Assembly (NCBI GenBank): GCA_002729515.1
Contig: PBYF01000007.1
Span: 1-43,956 of the forward strand
DNA: 43,956 bases
Direction: 5' to 3'
From: Deltaproteobacteria bacterium
Lineage (GTDB): Bacteria > Myxococcota_A > UBA9160 > SMWR01
In this document: in pieces, positions 7,774-19,400 of the stretch
How positions within the stretch are numbered: the first letter of the stretch is position 1
Layout of the letters: every line of letters starts with the position of its first letter
Translations under genes and position numbers: made by a program
Notes under the pieces: model-generated
What the model saw: only the letters and a program-made list of their open reading frames with translations
Told to the model about the DNA's origin: nothing
Database searches by the model: none

Positions 7774-9330
7774 TCAGGAATCATATTGATCAGTGGTGCG
7801 GCGCAGGCCGGCTCGCTTCAGAAGGAGGCCCCGACGCGAGCCTGTCCGGCGCAGTGCCACCAGGGAGCCGAGAGCGGCGAGCGCTCCGATCAACAGGGTA
7901 TGGGCCGCTGGCGAAAGAACGGGGACGGCTGCTGGGGCCTCGGGGGCCGAGTCGAGGAGGCTGACCTCCGGATCCCCGTAGAGATTGAAGCCCGCCATAT
8001 TGTGCCAGTACCAACAGCGACCGTAGAGATTCGTTTCGCGCTTCACCTCGGCTAGCGAGTCTCCCACCGTCATACCTTGCTGCCCCAGGAACTGCATGAA
8101 GGAGTAAGCCATCCCGGCGTTGCCACCTTCGGATGAGGGGTGGGTAATTGGCGGGTTCGGTCCGCCGGGTCCGTGGCTGATCGCTGTTGCTCCGATCGTG
8201 CCCACGGCGCCGTTCTTCAAGAGGGCATAGCTCAGGTTGTTGGTCTGGCTGGGCAGTGAGTTGAAGCAAGAGGCCTGGAAGGTGATGACGGGATGGCCGT
8301 CGTCGAGTTGGGTGGCCTGGGTAGTATTCATTACGGCCGCGGCGCCTACGCCGCCCCCGTGGGTCAGCCAAGTGACTGCACCCGGAGAGGTGGAGTCCCA
8401 CTGCGTGGCGACGTTCGAGACCGAGCAGGTCGTGGCCTCGGGTGTTCCCGAGATGGGCACGCAGCCACTCGGCGGGTTCAGGACGAGGCAGACATCGGCG
8501 TCGTAGACACGTACGGCCGAGGAAAAGTTGGCCGGGAGGAGCACGTCGTTGCGGAGGGCTTCCCCAAAGAAGATGCGGTTCGCCCCCTCGGCCGCGATCA
8601 AAGCGGAGAAACGCCAATCGATACTTCCGAAAGGCGCTCCCTGGTAGCCCATGGTCTTGGCCAGGATGTGATCGAGGTCAATCACTCCCTCGGCGAGTTC
8701 GGTCGGATTGCTGGTGTATACGGGGATGCGGCCGACCGCGAAGTCATGGTCGCGATCGACGCCGCCCGGGCCGAAGTCACCGGTGGGACCAATTGGAGCG
8801 TCATAGTCTCCAAATTCTCCGTAGAGACCATCGCCATCGAGATCCCAGTTTCCGTCCACATCGCCGTAGTAGTAATCGGAAGGCACCGGGTCCTGTGTCA
8901 TGACGAAACTGTCGCAGTCGGCACTCCATCCGTTGGGCGTGGTGGAGAGGTATCCGAAGGTTCGTGGGTGGAGCGTCTTCATCGGGACCGGGCCGGTAGC
9001 GGTGCGGGGGTCGCCGACCAGGAGCACATAGTCGAAATCGAAGAGGGCATGGGCCGACTGGAGAAAGGCACGAAGGGCCTCGGCGGCGGCATCTCCTACG
9101 AGACCTGCCCCGTTCCAGTCGGCCTCGTCGAAGACATGTGTGGTGTATCCCCGGGCGGTCTTCGAGGCCGCGAAGGGGACCAGGTTCTGCGAGAGGCTCC
9201 GGATTTCGGAGGAGGTCACGATGGCGTAACCGCCGGCGCCAGCTGGAGCAGGCGCGACGGCCAGCGCGAGCAGCGAAACCGCCAGGAGGCTGCTCAGTCG
9301 GGGTTGGCTCCGTAGCCAGGCTCGGTGCAT
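7774..9330 (-). CDS. Secreted caspase-fold (C25/gingipain-like) peptidase with C-terminal anchor
   Basis: 518 residues from ATG 9330. A signal peptide (LSSLLAVSLLALAVAPAPAGA) leads to GYAIVTSSEIRSLSQNLVPF and FDFDYVLLVGDP, which match the start of C25-family domains. The expected dyad is present: His in TWLTHGGG (about residue 324) and Cys in FQASCFN (about 355), 31 residues apart, close to the gingipain spacing. An Asp-rich DVDGNWDLDGDG segment (about 157-168) probably binds calcium, and NLYGDPEVSL near the end is also typical of the family. The tail (VPVLSPAAHTLLIGALAALG then Arg-rich) is a sorting or anchor signal. Longer starts (9372, 9402) lie at or within the promoter. It probably cleaves proteins at the cell surface; the targets are unknown. 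Confidence 0.85.
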   Translation of the reverse strand: MHRAWLRSQPRLSSLLAVSLLALAVAPAPAGAGGYAIVTSSEIRSLSQNLVPFAASKTARGYTTHVFDEADWNGAGLVGDAAAEALRAFLQSAHALFDFDYVLLVGDPRTATGPVPMKTLHPRTFGYLSTTPNGWSADCDSFVMTQDPVPSDYYYGDVDGNWDLDGDGLYGEFGDYDAPIGPTGDFGPGGVDRDHDFAVGRIPVYTSNPTELAEGVIDLDHILAKTMGYQGAPFGSIDWRFSALIAAEGANRIFFGEALRNDVLLPANFSSAVRVYDADVCLVLNPPSGCVPISGTPEATTCSVSNVATQWDSTSPGAVTWLTHGGGVGAAAVMNTTQATQLDDGHPVITFQASCFNSLPSQTNNLSYALLKNGAVGTIGATAISHGPGGPNPPITHPSSEGGNAGMAYSFMQFLGQQGMTVGDSLAEVKRETNLYGRCWYWHNMAGFNLYGDPEVSLLDSAPEAPAAVPVLSPAAHTLLIGALAALGSLVALRRTGSRRGLLLKRAGLRRTTDQYDS

Positions 9331-9378
9331 GCTCGATTCGTTCCGCTTGCCGGTAGTCGTCTGAAGCAACATGGCAAA

Positions 9379-9407
9379 ATTATACGTGGGAATTATTCCC
9401 ACGCCAA
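9379..9407 (-). promoter_or_regulatory. Promoter with perfect 19-bp palindromic operator
   Basis: On the minus strand TTGGCG (9407-9402) and a perfect TATAAT (9384-9379) are separated by exactly 17 bp. Almost the whole spacer is the palindrome CGTGGGAAT-A-ATTCCCACG (9403-9385; nine-base arms, one central base). Transcription would start near 9372, which makes ATG 9330 the natural start of the C25 peptidase. A protein bound to the palindrome would block RNA polymerase directly, so repression by a dimeric regulator is the likely reading. No gene for such a regulator can be identified beside it. Confidence 0.7.
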
Positions 9408-9428
9408 GGGTGCCAAAACCCTGCCTCC

Positions 9429-9449
9429 CCCGAGGGGAAACCCCTCGGG
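9429..9449 (-). terminator. Strong hairpin between decayed gene and peptidase promoter
   Basis: A perfect 9-bp stem, CCCGAGGGG with CCCCTCGGG, around AAA. On the minus strand it lies about 20 bases after the stop of the TauD-like remnant, and GTTTT follows some 10 bases later. It probably ends that transcript and insulates the peptidase promoter; the T run is short and displaced. Confidence 0.5.
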
Positions 9450-9468
9450 CGTCAGGCCTGGGGCGGGT

Positions 9469-9831
9469 TCAGTGCCGCGAGAGCTCGGCGACGAGAGCGG
9501 CGAGGATCTGGCGCGCTCCGCTGTAGGTCGAGCGTCCGCGTCCGGTACGGAGGTTGTCGATGAGCAGCAGATCGCCGCGGCACCAGGGAAACGACACGCT
9601 CGGCTCGTGGATACTGTGTCGGATGTCGTCGATCAGTTCGGCCGATGGTGGCGCACCATCGGCGTAGCGGCAGTCGAGTGCCTTCGAAGCGGAGCGGCCA
9701 AACCCCTGAGAACGCGACCCCAGAGCGTCGTGGTGAACTCCTTGATCGCCCAGATTGGGTGCGTCGCAGGTGGGCATTCCCACCCGCCGGCATTGCCGGA
9801 GCCTGTGCTCCGAGACAGCCTGGAGTTGCAA
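9469..9831 (-). pseudogene. Decayed TauD/TfdA-like dioxygenase (C-terminal part)
   Basis: The last 65 or so residues are recognisable as the C-terminus of the Fe(II)/2-oxoglutarate TauD/SyrP-like family: CRYADGAPPSAELIDDIR, then VSFPWCRGDLLLIDN, then GARQILAAL. The family normally has an iron-binding His after the LLLIDN segment (usually read as AHGR); here the position reads RTGRGR, so the ligand is gone. Upstream of CRYADG the frame no longer resembles the family, although scraps in other frames may be relics. No Shine-Dalgarno or domain start is visible. This is a degraded 3' fragment that is unlikely to be functional. Confidence 0.6.
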
Positions 9832-9992
9832 CGAGAATGCAATTCTCTGGTTAACTAACGGAATTCACATCAGATTTCTGATTCCTAGACCTGGCGCTCG
9901 GCCGCTCCTGCAACCGCGCCCCGAGCCGGCAGCCGTCCGTACGTGCCGTGAAGTGGCGCGATTGGCAAACCCACTCTAGACTCTCGACATTC

Positions 9993-10010
9993 TTTGACCG
10001 CACGGTCAAA
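9993..10010. promoter_or_regulatory. TetR-type operator upstream of the ferritin-like gene
   Basis: TTTGACCG-CA-CGGTCAAA: two perfect 8-base arms with a 2-bp centre, 23 bp before the GTG start at 10034 and 9 bp before the GGAGG Shine-Dalgarno. The symmetry and length suit a TetR-family dimer, and a TetR gene lies just downstream. Isolated half-sites (TTGACCG) also occur near 11203 and 11220, before the TetR gene. Assignment to that regulator is inference. Confidence 0.65.
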
Positions 10011-10033
10011 AACCTCCCTGGAGGCAACTCGCT

Positions 10034-11203
10034 GTGAACCTCAAACCCATCGAACTCATCCCGGACCAGACCGCTCGGATCATTGCCAAAGAACGCAGGG
10101 TCAATCGCTTCATGCGCCGCCGCGACGCGATTCTCGAAAAGTGCCACCTCGGCGGTCGCAAGGGGCGGTACGACGACATCACCTTCGAGTTCATGGGGGG
10201 AACGAACGATCGGCTGCGCAAGCAGCACTACGACAAGAGCCTGCGGCTGCTCTGGAAGGCCGAAGAGCAGATGCCCTGGTCGAGCTTCCGCGACTGTACG
10301 AATAACGAAAGGATGCTCCTGGAACTCGCCGATGGCTCGCTGAAGAACTCGGAGCGAGGCCACCTCGAGAAGATCAAGAGTGATGAATTCAAGGCGTTGC
10401 TGAACCGTGAGTACACACCGGAGCAGAAACAGGCGATTGTCAACATCCTCTCGACGATCGGGCACGGCGAAGCCTATGCCTGGATGGTGTCCACCGAGGT
10501 GTTGAGCAGTGGAGTCGAAGGCACTGGCGCGCGGGCGGCGCTGACGATGCAGGTGATGGAAGAGGCCAAGCACTTCGTCGTCCTGCGAGAGCTGATCAAG
10601 GCATTCGATTGCCCGGTTCCGAGGATGTCGATCTGGGAATACATGGTCATGGAGCGCACACTCAAGTCCAAGGGGCTCGAGAAGTTCTTCGGCATGAACG
10701 TCCTGATCGAGGGCTTCGCGCTGAATCTCTTCGGGCTGCTCAGCGTGCTTCCCGGCCTCGAGGTCCTCCGCCTGTTCCACCTCGACGAGTCACGCCACAC
10801 CGCGCTTCCCAGCAACTACTTCAGCGAGAAGCCAATGACCCGGCGGCAGAGCAAAGGGCTGCTGGCCAGAATCCGCAGGGGCCTGCTTCTGGCACCGACG
10901 CTGCCCCTCATGACCTATTTCGAGCGGGACTTCGCCGTTCTCGGTCTGGACATCTACGACTTCGCGGGGTCCATGTTTCGCAAGGTGGTCCACCTCTCGG
11001 AGCGCGTGGGCTTCGAGCTTCCCATCCCCGGGTCGAAGCTGCTGCCCCTGGTCAATGTGATGTTCAACAAGCGCGCCAAGCAAACCCGAAAGAGCTATGC
11101 GCGCAAGGACTATCACCTGGCAGAGACGACCCAGGGGGTCACCGAGCTAGCCATCGAGGCTGAGGTCTTCGAGCTGAACCAGCCGGCTGCCATCGCGAGT
11201 TGA
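10034..11203 (+). CDS. Di-iron ferritin-like superfamily protein
   Basis: 389 residues from GTG 10034, with GGAGG at 10020-10024 nine bases upstream. The all-helical sequence carries a complete carboxylate-bridged di-iron ligand set: Glu146 (GHGEAYAW), Glu177-X-X-His180 (MEEAKH), Glu226 (LIEGF) and Glu252-X-X-His255 (DESRH). It is much longer than ferritins and fits the ribonucleotide-reductase/oxygenase-like branch, for example AurF-type N-oxygenases, but I cannot assign a subfamily or substrate. No signal peptide is seen, so it should be cytoplasmic. The palindrome immediately upstream and the TetR gene downstream suggest ligand-inducible expression, as for an oxidative detoxification or lipid-modifying enzyme. 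Confidence 0.85.
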   Translation: MNLKPIELIPDQTARIIAKERRVNRFMRRRDAILEKCHLGGRKGRYDDITFEFMGGTNDRLRKQHYDKSLRLLWKAEEQMPWSSFRDCTNNERMLLELADGSLKNSERGHLEKIKSDEFKALLNREYTPEQKQAIVNILSTIGHGEAYAWMVSTEVLSSGVEGTGARAALTMQVMEEAKHFVVLRELIKAFDCPVPRMSIWEYMVMERTLKSKGLEKFFGMNVLIEGFALNLFGLLSVLPGLEVLRLFHLDESRHTALPSNYFSEKPMTRRQSKGLLARIRRGLLLAPTLPLMTYFERDFAVLGLDIYDFAGSMFRKVVHLSERVGFELPIPGSKLLPLVNVMFNKRAKQTRKSYARKDYHLAETTQGVTELAIEAEVFELNQPAAIAS

Positions 11204-11349
11204 CCGGCCGCCGAGGCGCCTTGACCGGGCACTTCGTCGCCGCGGCTCTCCATGTGATCGACACATACGCTTTGGCCGGAAGAGGCGGACGTCTCACGCG
11301 CTCGAGGTGTGCGGGCTGCACACCGGTAGAGATTGGATAGCCTGTCGAA

Positions 11350-12009
11350 ATGGGTTCCGAAGCTTCGACTGCAAAGCGGCCCCTCACCGCATTTTCGCCG
11401 GCCGGCCGCTCCAACGTCAGAGGGGCCGCGTCGCGGGAGACCATTCTCGATGCAGCGCGCATGATTCTCGGGACGCAAGGGCTGAGAGGCTGCAGCCTCG
11501 CCGCAGTGGCGCAGGCAGCCGGCTGTAGCAAGGGGACGATCCTCTACCACTTCGGCACCCGGGACGGCCTGCTAATCGCCCTGATCGCAGAGGGGACGAA
11601 CTTCTTCAGAGCTACGATCGAATCGGCCTTCTCCAGCTACGAACCCGATGAAGGGGGCATCGAAGACGCGATCCGAACCGCGATGACCGATCTCTTTCGC
11701 GAAGAGAACTTCATGCGGCTCGCGGCGGAACGAGAACTCGGTGGAATGGGGCAGCGCAACGAGGTCGTGGCTGCAGAGCTCATCCAGGGCGTTGCCAGCC
11801 TGGTCGAAGCCATTGCGCGCTTCGGTCTTTCGATCGAGTTGGGGCCGGACCTCAATGATCTGCGCGACCGTGCTGGCTGCATGGTTGCTGCGACCTTCGG
11901 CCAGGTCGAGTTGTGGATCTGTTCTGGAGGGGGAGATCCTGGACCGCACTGCGAGGCGGCGATCCGCAGCGCGCGGGCCATCGCACTGGAGGGGGTGCGG
12001 AAGGACTAG
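11350..12009 (+). CDS. TetR/AcrR-family transcriptional regulator
   Basis: 219 residues. The N-terminal helix-turn-helix reads ASRETILDAARMILGTQG, then CSLAAVAQAAGCSKGTILYH, then FGTRDGLL, the canonical TetR pattern at about residues 27-75. The C-terminal helical ligand domain is not assignable. It lies 146 bp after the ferritin-like gene on the same strand; the gap contains no gene. The TTTGACCG palindrome before the ferritin-like gene is the likeliest target, and autoregulation through the half-sites near 11203-11226 is possible. The effector is unknown. Confidence 0.92.
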   Translation: MGSEASTAKRPLTAFSPAGRSNVRGAASRETILDAARMILGTQGLRGCSLAAVAQAAGCSKGTILYHFGTRDGLLIALIAEGTNFFRATIESAFSSYEPDEGGIEDAIRTAMTDLFREENFMRLAAERELGGMGQRNEVVAAELIQGVASLVEAIARFGLSIELGPDLNDLRDRAGCMVAATFGQVELWICSGGGDPGPHCEAAIRSARAIALEGVRKD

Positions 12010-12028
12010 ACTCACGCGACGCCCCCGC

Positions 12029-12247
12029 CTACGCGCCTCTGCCGGGGCCATCACCTGCTCGGCATACCGACGGATATGGAGACGCCGTGACCGAAGAAGC
12101 GACTACCCGTACCGGGGCACAGCCCTTTTGTTCGGTGTCGTTCGCTGTGTCGAGCACGACATCCATCGCGGTGACCCGGCCTTCGAGATAGGAAAAGGCA
12201 CGACGTAGGCCCGAAAGGGGCTCCAGGCGGGGCTTCTCGAGTCGCAT
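12029..12247 (-). CDS. Small hypothetical protein
   Basis: A 72-residue frame starts at ATG 12247, preceded on the minus strand by a good AGGAGAG. It begins MRLEKPRLEPLSGLRRAFSY and shows no recognised domain, signal peptide or membrane segment. It is the only plausible gene in the 460-bp stretch between the TetR gene and moxR, whose remaining bases hold only a small hairpin (12291-12308) and the moxR leader. The convergent position against tetR and the good Shine-Dalgarno favour a real gene, but codon evidence alone is weak. Confidence 0.35.
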   Translation of the reverse strand: MRLEKPRLEPLSGLRRAFSYLEGRVTAMDVVLDTANDTEQKGCAPVRVVASSVTASPYPSVCRAGDGPGRGA

Positions 12248-12469
12248 CGGCTCTCCTGCTGGCATCTGCCTGCGGCAAGCATATGCCCGGCACCCGCCGA
12301 GACGGGTGGGTGGTGGTCGCCCCGCGACACACTGATTAGAATCACGTGCTGTCGGCACTCCAGTGCGGAACCGACTCGGGACACCAAGCGTCGAATCACC
12401 CGGTTGGGGGCCCAGTGTCACCCGGACCCTGTCGCAACCACTCGCAACGAAGAGGCAACACGAGGCACC

Positions 12470-13459
<990 letters not shown>

Positions 13460-13471
13460 GTCATACGCGAG

Positions 13472-14427
<956 letters not shown>

Positions 14428-14431
<4 letters not shown>

Positions 14432-15465
14432 CGGAACGACGGCACGGAGTCGGGCCGCGTGTCGCGGCGGCGGCGATGCTGCTCCTGGCGGGGTCGACGA
14501 TCGGCACGGCGGCGGTTGCACTCGACACCACGGCACGCGCGGGGCCGGTCGAGGTGCGCGTCACGCTCTCTCCGGACGAGCCGCTGATCGGCGACCCGGT
14601 CGAGCTTCATATCGAGGCAATCGCCGAGCCGGGCGTCGAGGTGCTGATGCCGGACTTCGGCGAGGCGCTCGACCGCTTCCGCGTGGTCGACTTCGTGCCG
14701 CGCGAGCGCATCGACGACCAGGGGCGCACCGCCGCGTCGCAGCGCTACACCCTGCAGATACCGGCATCGGGCGAGCAGCGCATCCCGTCGATCCTCGTCG
14801 AGTTCGTCGACCGCCGTCCGGGACACGACCCGGCGCCCGAGGGCCAGGACGCTTACGAACTGCTCACCGAGGCGATCGCCTTCACGGTGCAGAGCGTCGT
14901 CCCCGACAGCGCCCAGGCCGAGCTCAGCCCGCCGCTCGGCCGGCTGGACGCGCTCGGCGCCGGCACCGACTCGCCGTGGCCGTGGCTCGCGGCATTCGCC
15001 CTGGCGATGGCCGCGATCGGTCCGCTGGTGTGGCGCGCGATTCGACGTGCGCGCGAGCGGGCGGCCGTGCGGTCCGCCTGGGAGGTCGCGCGCGCCGAGC
15101 TCGACGCCCTGCTCGCCTCGCCCCACCCCGGACCCGACGGAATCGACGCCTACTTCGTCACGCTCTCGGGCATCGTGCGCCGCTACCTCGAGGCCCGCTT
15201 CGCGGTGCGGTCACCCGAGCTCACCACCGAGCGCTTCCTCGACGAGGTCAGCGGATCACCCGAGCTCTCGGACGAACACCAGGCCCTGTTGCGCGACTTC
15301 CTCACACAGTGTGACCTGGTGAAGTTCGCCCACGCAATTCCAACGCAGGGATCCGTTCGACAGGCCGTCGCGGCGGCCGGCTCCTTCATCGACGAGACCC
15401 GCGAGGCAGCGCCCGAAGACAGCGGCGATCGCAAGATCGCGGCGAACGAGGAGGTCGCGGCGTGA
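14428..15465 (+). CDS. BatD/DUF4381-like membrane protein of the MoxR-Bat operon
   Basis: 345 residues starting at GTG 14428. An N-terminal signal segment (AAAAMLLLAGSTIGTAAVA) is followed by an Ig-like periplasmic region of the BatD type (VRVTLSPDEPLIGDPVELHI, about 42-160). Next come one transmembrane helix (WPWLAAFALAMAAIGPLVW, about 183-201) and a cytoplasmic helical part (YFVTLSGIVRRYLEARFAVR) typical of DUF4381 proteins of Bat clusters. It overlaps its neighbours on both sides by 4 bp. Likely an accessory subunit linking periplasmic sensing to the MoxR/DUF58 machinery; its exact function is unknown. Confidence 0.85.
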
Positions 15466-16481
15466 GCGGGCTCGAGTTCCGCGACCCGGTCTTCCTGCTG
15501 CTCGCCCTGTTCGCGCCGCTCGTCTACCTGCTCGCGCGACGTCAACCCTCGGTCGTTCGCTACTCGAGCCTATCGCTGCTGGCATCGGCGCCCGGGTCGT
15601 GGCGTGTCGCGCTCCTCCCCACGCCGGCCGTGCTGCTCGCGCTCGCGACGGCCGTGCTCGCGATCGCCCTCGCCGGACCGCGCACCGGCGATGCGACCAC
15701 CCAGGTCCATCGCGAGGGCATCGCGCTGATGCTGGTAGTCGACCGCTCCGGTTCGATGAACGCGCGCGACTTCGTCGAAAAGGACCGCAGCATCGACCGG
15801 CTGGCGGCCGTCAAGCAGGTGCTCCACCGCTTCCTCGGCACGGATGGCCGCCGGCCCGGAAGGCCGGACGACCTCGTCGGCCTGGTGACCTTCGCCCGCT
15901 TCGCGGACAGCGTGGCACCCCTCACCCTCGACCACGCGAACCTCGTGTCCATTCTCGACGACGTCGCGATTGCGAGCGAGCCCGGCGAGGACGGCACAGC
16001 GGTCGGCGAGGGGCTCGCCCTCGCGGTGGAGCGGCTGCGCCGTCACCCGGCCAAGAGCCGCGTCGTCGTCCTGCTGACCGACGGCGTCAGCAACACCGGA
16101 GACGTCTCGCCCGTGCAGGCGGCCGAACTCGCCGCCGCCCACGACATCAAGGTGTATGCGGTGGGAGCGGGTCGAACCGGCCAGGCGCCGTTCCCCGTGC
16201 AGTGGGGCGGGCGGACGGTGCTCCGCCAGGCGTTCGTGCAACTCGACGAACGTACGCTGCAGGAGATCGCGGAGCATACCGGCGGCCGCTACTTCCACGC
16301 CGAGGACGCCGACACGCTCACCGGCGTCTACGACGAAATCGACGCCCTCGAGCGCAGCGAGATCGTCGAGGTCCGCTACATGCAGTACGACGAACACTAC
16401 GCCGTATTCGCCGGGGCCGGGGCGCTGCTGGTGATCGTGTCCGCGCTGCTGGCGCAGAGCCTGCTGCGGAGGCTGCCGTGA
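15462..16481 (+). CDS. VWA-domain membrane protein, BatA-like
   Basis: 339 residues from GTG 15462. Two N-terminal membrane helices (about 9-25 and 52-71) precede a VWA domain with an intact metal-ion-dependent adhesion site: DRSGSMN (Asp94, Ser96, Ser98), a Thr-containing loop and LLTDGVSNTGD. A C-terminal membrane helix follows (AVFAGAGALLVIVSALLAQ). The layout is that of BatA/BatB proteins, with the VWA domain between membrane anchors. It overlaps both neighbouring genes by 4 bp. It probably pairs with the VWA part of the next protein and is remodelled by MoxR. Confidence 0.92.
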   Translation: MSGLEFRDPVFLLLALFAPLVYLLARRQPSVVRYSSLSLLASAPGSWRVALLPTPAVLLALATAVLAIALAGPRTGDATTQVHREGIALMLVVDRSGSMNARDFVEKDRSIDRLAAVKQVLHRFLGTDGRRPGRPDDLVGLVTFARFADSVAPLTLDHANLVSILDDVAIASEPGEDGTAVGEGLALAVERLRRHPAKSRVVVLLTDGVSNTGDVSPVQAAELAAAHDIKVYAVGAGRTGQAPFPVQWGGRTVLRQAFVQLDERTLQEIAEHTGGRYFHAEDADTLTGVYDEIDALERSEIVEVRYMQYDEHYAVFAGAGALLVIVSALLAQSLLRRLP

Positions 16482-19400
16482 GCGACCTCCGCTTCGCTGA
16501 GCCGGCCTTCGTGCATGCGCTGTGGGTCGTGGCGGCCTCGCTCGCTCTGCTCTTCTGGCTGGAGGGGCGCGGCGGGCGGCTACTCGGCGACTTCGTGGCA
16601 ACGCCGATGCAGCGACGCATCGTCCGGCGTGGGCCCGGCTGGCGAAGACGCGCGCGTTTCGCCGCGATCGCGGTAAGCCTGACGGCGACGGTCGTCGCCC
16701 TGATGCGCCCGCAGTGGGGCTTCGAGTTCGTGCAGTCGCGCGCGGTCGGTGCCGAGATCATGATCGCCCTCGACGTGTCGCGCTCGATGCTCGCCGAGGA
16801 TGTGGCACCGAACCGGCTCGAGCGTGCGAAGGCGGAGATCCGCGATCTCTTGCCGTACCTCGAGGGCGACCAGGTCGGGCTGATCGCGTTTGCGGGGCGA
16901 GCCAGCGTGCTGTGTCCGCTGACGCCGGACTTCGGCTTCCTGCGCCTCGTGCTCGACCGCGTCGACACGCGCAGCGTGACGCGCGGCGGAACACGCCTCG
17001 AAGAGCCGATTCGCAAGGCCACTGCCGGCTTCGGACCGAGCGGCGACTTCGCCCGGGTCATTCTGCTGATCACGGACGGCGAAGACCACGATTCGTTTCC
17101 CGTCGATGCGGCTCGCGAGGCGGCCGAACGCGGCATCCGCATCCTCGCAATCGGCTTCGGTGACGAGGCGGGCAGCGAGATCCTGGTGACCGACCCCGTG
17201 ACGGGGGCGCGCGGGCGCGTCACGGACGCCGACGGACGTCCCGTCCTCAGCCGCCTCGACGGCGAGCTGCTGCGTGAGCTCGCCCTGGTGAGCGAGGGCG
17301 CGTATGTGCCGGCCGGCACCGGCGTGCTCGACCTCGAGTCGATCTTCGAGGCGCATATCCGCCCTCTGATGCGCGCCGAGGGCAGCGAGACAGGGCGGAC
17401 GATCCACAAGGACGGATTCCAGTGGGCGCTGCTCGTCGCGTGGATCGCGCTGCTCGTCGCAGTGCTGCTCGGAAGCGGCGGCGGCACGCTGCTCGGAAGC
17501 GGCGGCGGCACGCTGCTCGGAAGCAGCGGCGGCACGCTGCTCGGAAGCAGCGGCGGCGCGCTGCTCGGCGTGCTGCTTGGCGCGTCGCTCGGCGTCGCGC
17601 CGCCTTCGGCCTTCGCCGCCCTCGAAGCGGCCCCGCCGGTGCGCACCGAAGAATTGAATGCCGGGGCCGTACCGGACACGACACCAGCTGCGGATCCGCT
17701 CGACACCGAAACGACGGCCGCCGCGCGGCTCGAAATCCCGGAGGTCCCGCGCGAGGCTTTCAACGCGGGCCTCGACGCCCTCGAGTCGGGCGCCCTCGAC
17801 GACGCCGAGCGGCTCTTCGAGGCCGCGCGACGGAGCGCCCGCGGCGATGGGGAGACACGCTACCGCGCCAGCTACGATCTCGGCTGGGTCGAGGTGGCCC
17901 GCGCGGACGCGCAGCTCGAGAGCGAGCCCGAGCAGGCCTTGGCCTCGCTCGAGCGAAGTGCCGACTGGTTCCGGGAGGCAATAGCCCTGCGCCCCGCCGC
18001 CGACGAGCCGCGCCGCAACCTCGAGATCGTGCTCGCCCGGGCGCTGATCCTCGCCGACTCGCTGGCCCAGCGAGAGTCGAAGACGCTCGAGCAGCGCCTC
18101 GAGGCAATGATCGAAGCGCAGCGCGCCGTCAACCGCGACGCGCGGGCGCTAGTCGAGGTCCTGGATGCCAGCGATGATCCGAACGCCGCCGATGCACTCC
18201 GCGCTCGCTTCAAGGCGCTCGCCGTCGAAGAGCGCCAGCTGCTCGCCGAGGCCGGTGCCGCCGCCAAGCTGGCCGCGACTGAGCACCAGACGCTGCAGGC
18301 CGTGCCCGACGCCGAGCGCACACCCGAAGATGCCATGCGGGTTGCCCAGCTCGAGGGCCTGCAGGCGCACGTCCATCGCGCGCGCGAGCGCGTCGGCCAG
18401 GCGCGCGGCCAACTCCGGCGTCGTGACGCGTCGCGGGCCCATCGGCGCGGTGCCGTCGCGGTGGAGCACCTGAAGCGCGCACGCGAGCAGCTGCAGGATC
18501 CCGTTCGCATCCTGGACGGCTTGATGACGGACGCCTCCGAGCTGGCGGGAGAGACGCGGCTGCTGGCCGCCACCGAGATCGGCCTCGCAGTCGGGCCGAC
18601 CGGAGACCACGCCGCACCCGACTGGCTCGACACCGCGTATCTCGGCGACGTGCAGGCCTCGATCACCGACCGCACCGGTGAACTCGATCAGCGCTTCGCG
18701 GGTGCGGTGGCCCAGACCGGGACGGTCGAAGACCCCGAGCAGCGTGCGCTGCTCGAGCAGGTGGCGGCCGCTGCGCCGCACCTGACACGAGCGCACGACC
18801 ACTTCGTCGAGGCGGGCGACGCCCTCGATGGAAACGACGTCTCCGCCGGCGCCGAAACCCAGCTGCAGGCCCTCGAGGCCCTCGCGCTGGCCCGCGAACA
18901 GCTGCTCGATTTGCGCGGCCTGATCGAGCTCGTGTACCGCGACGAGCAGCGCATCGCCTCCGTCCTCGAGCCGCCCACCGCCTCCAACGCCGCGGCACCT
19001 GGTAACGACGTACCGGCTGCGTCGCTCGACGAGTACGTCCCGGCTCTCGTCGCATTGCAGCAGCGAAACCTCGACCGAGCCCAGCGCCTGACGACGATGA
19101 TCGAGGAAGTGCGAGGCCAGCTCGAGACACCCGATGCAACCGCACCCGACACAACTCCTGCCGAGCAGGTCGACGCCGAGCGCAAGCGCCTCGAGATGGC
19201 GGACGGGCTGCTCGCACTGACCGAGTCCGCGATGCGGGGCGCCCTCGGGAGCTTCGGTGAACTCGGCAGCAACGACGACGCCACCGAGCAAAGTCGCACA
19301 CGCGTCGGCTCGGCGGTGAAGGGCCTCGAGGCGCTGCGCCGGCTCTTCTTCTCGATCGTCGAGCACCTGCGCGACACCATTCGGCGTCAGGCCGAGCTCA

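Noticed and set aside
17465-17568. Assembly artefact from simple GC-rich repeat
   Set aside because: It cannot be excluded without reads, but the units differ slightly (GGC versus AGC), keep the frame and sit at a sensible domain boundary, so I treat the array as real.
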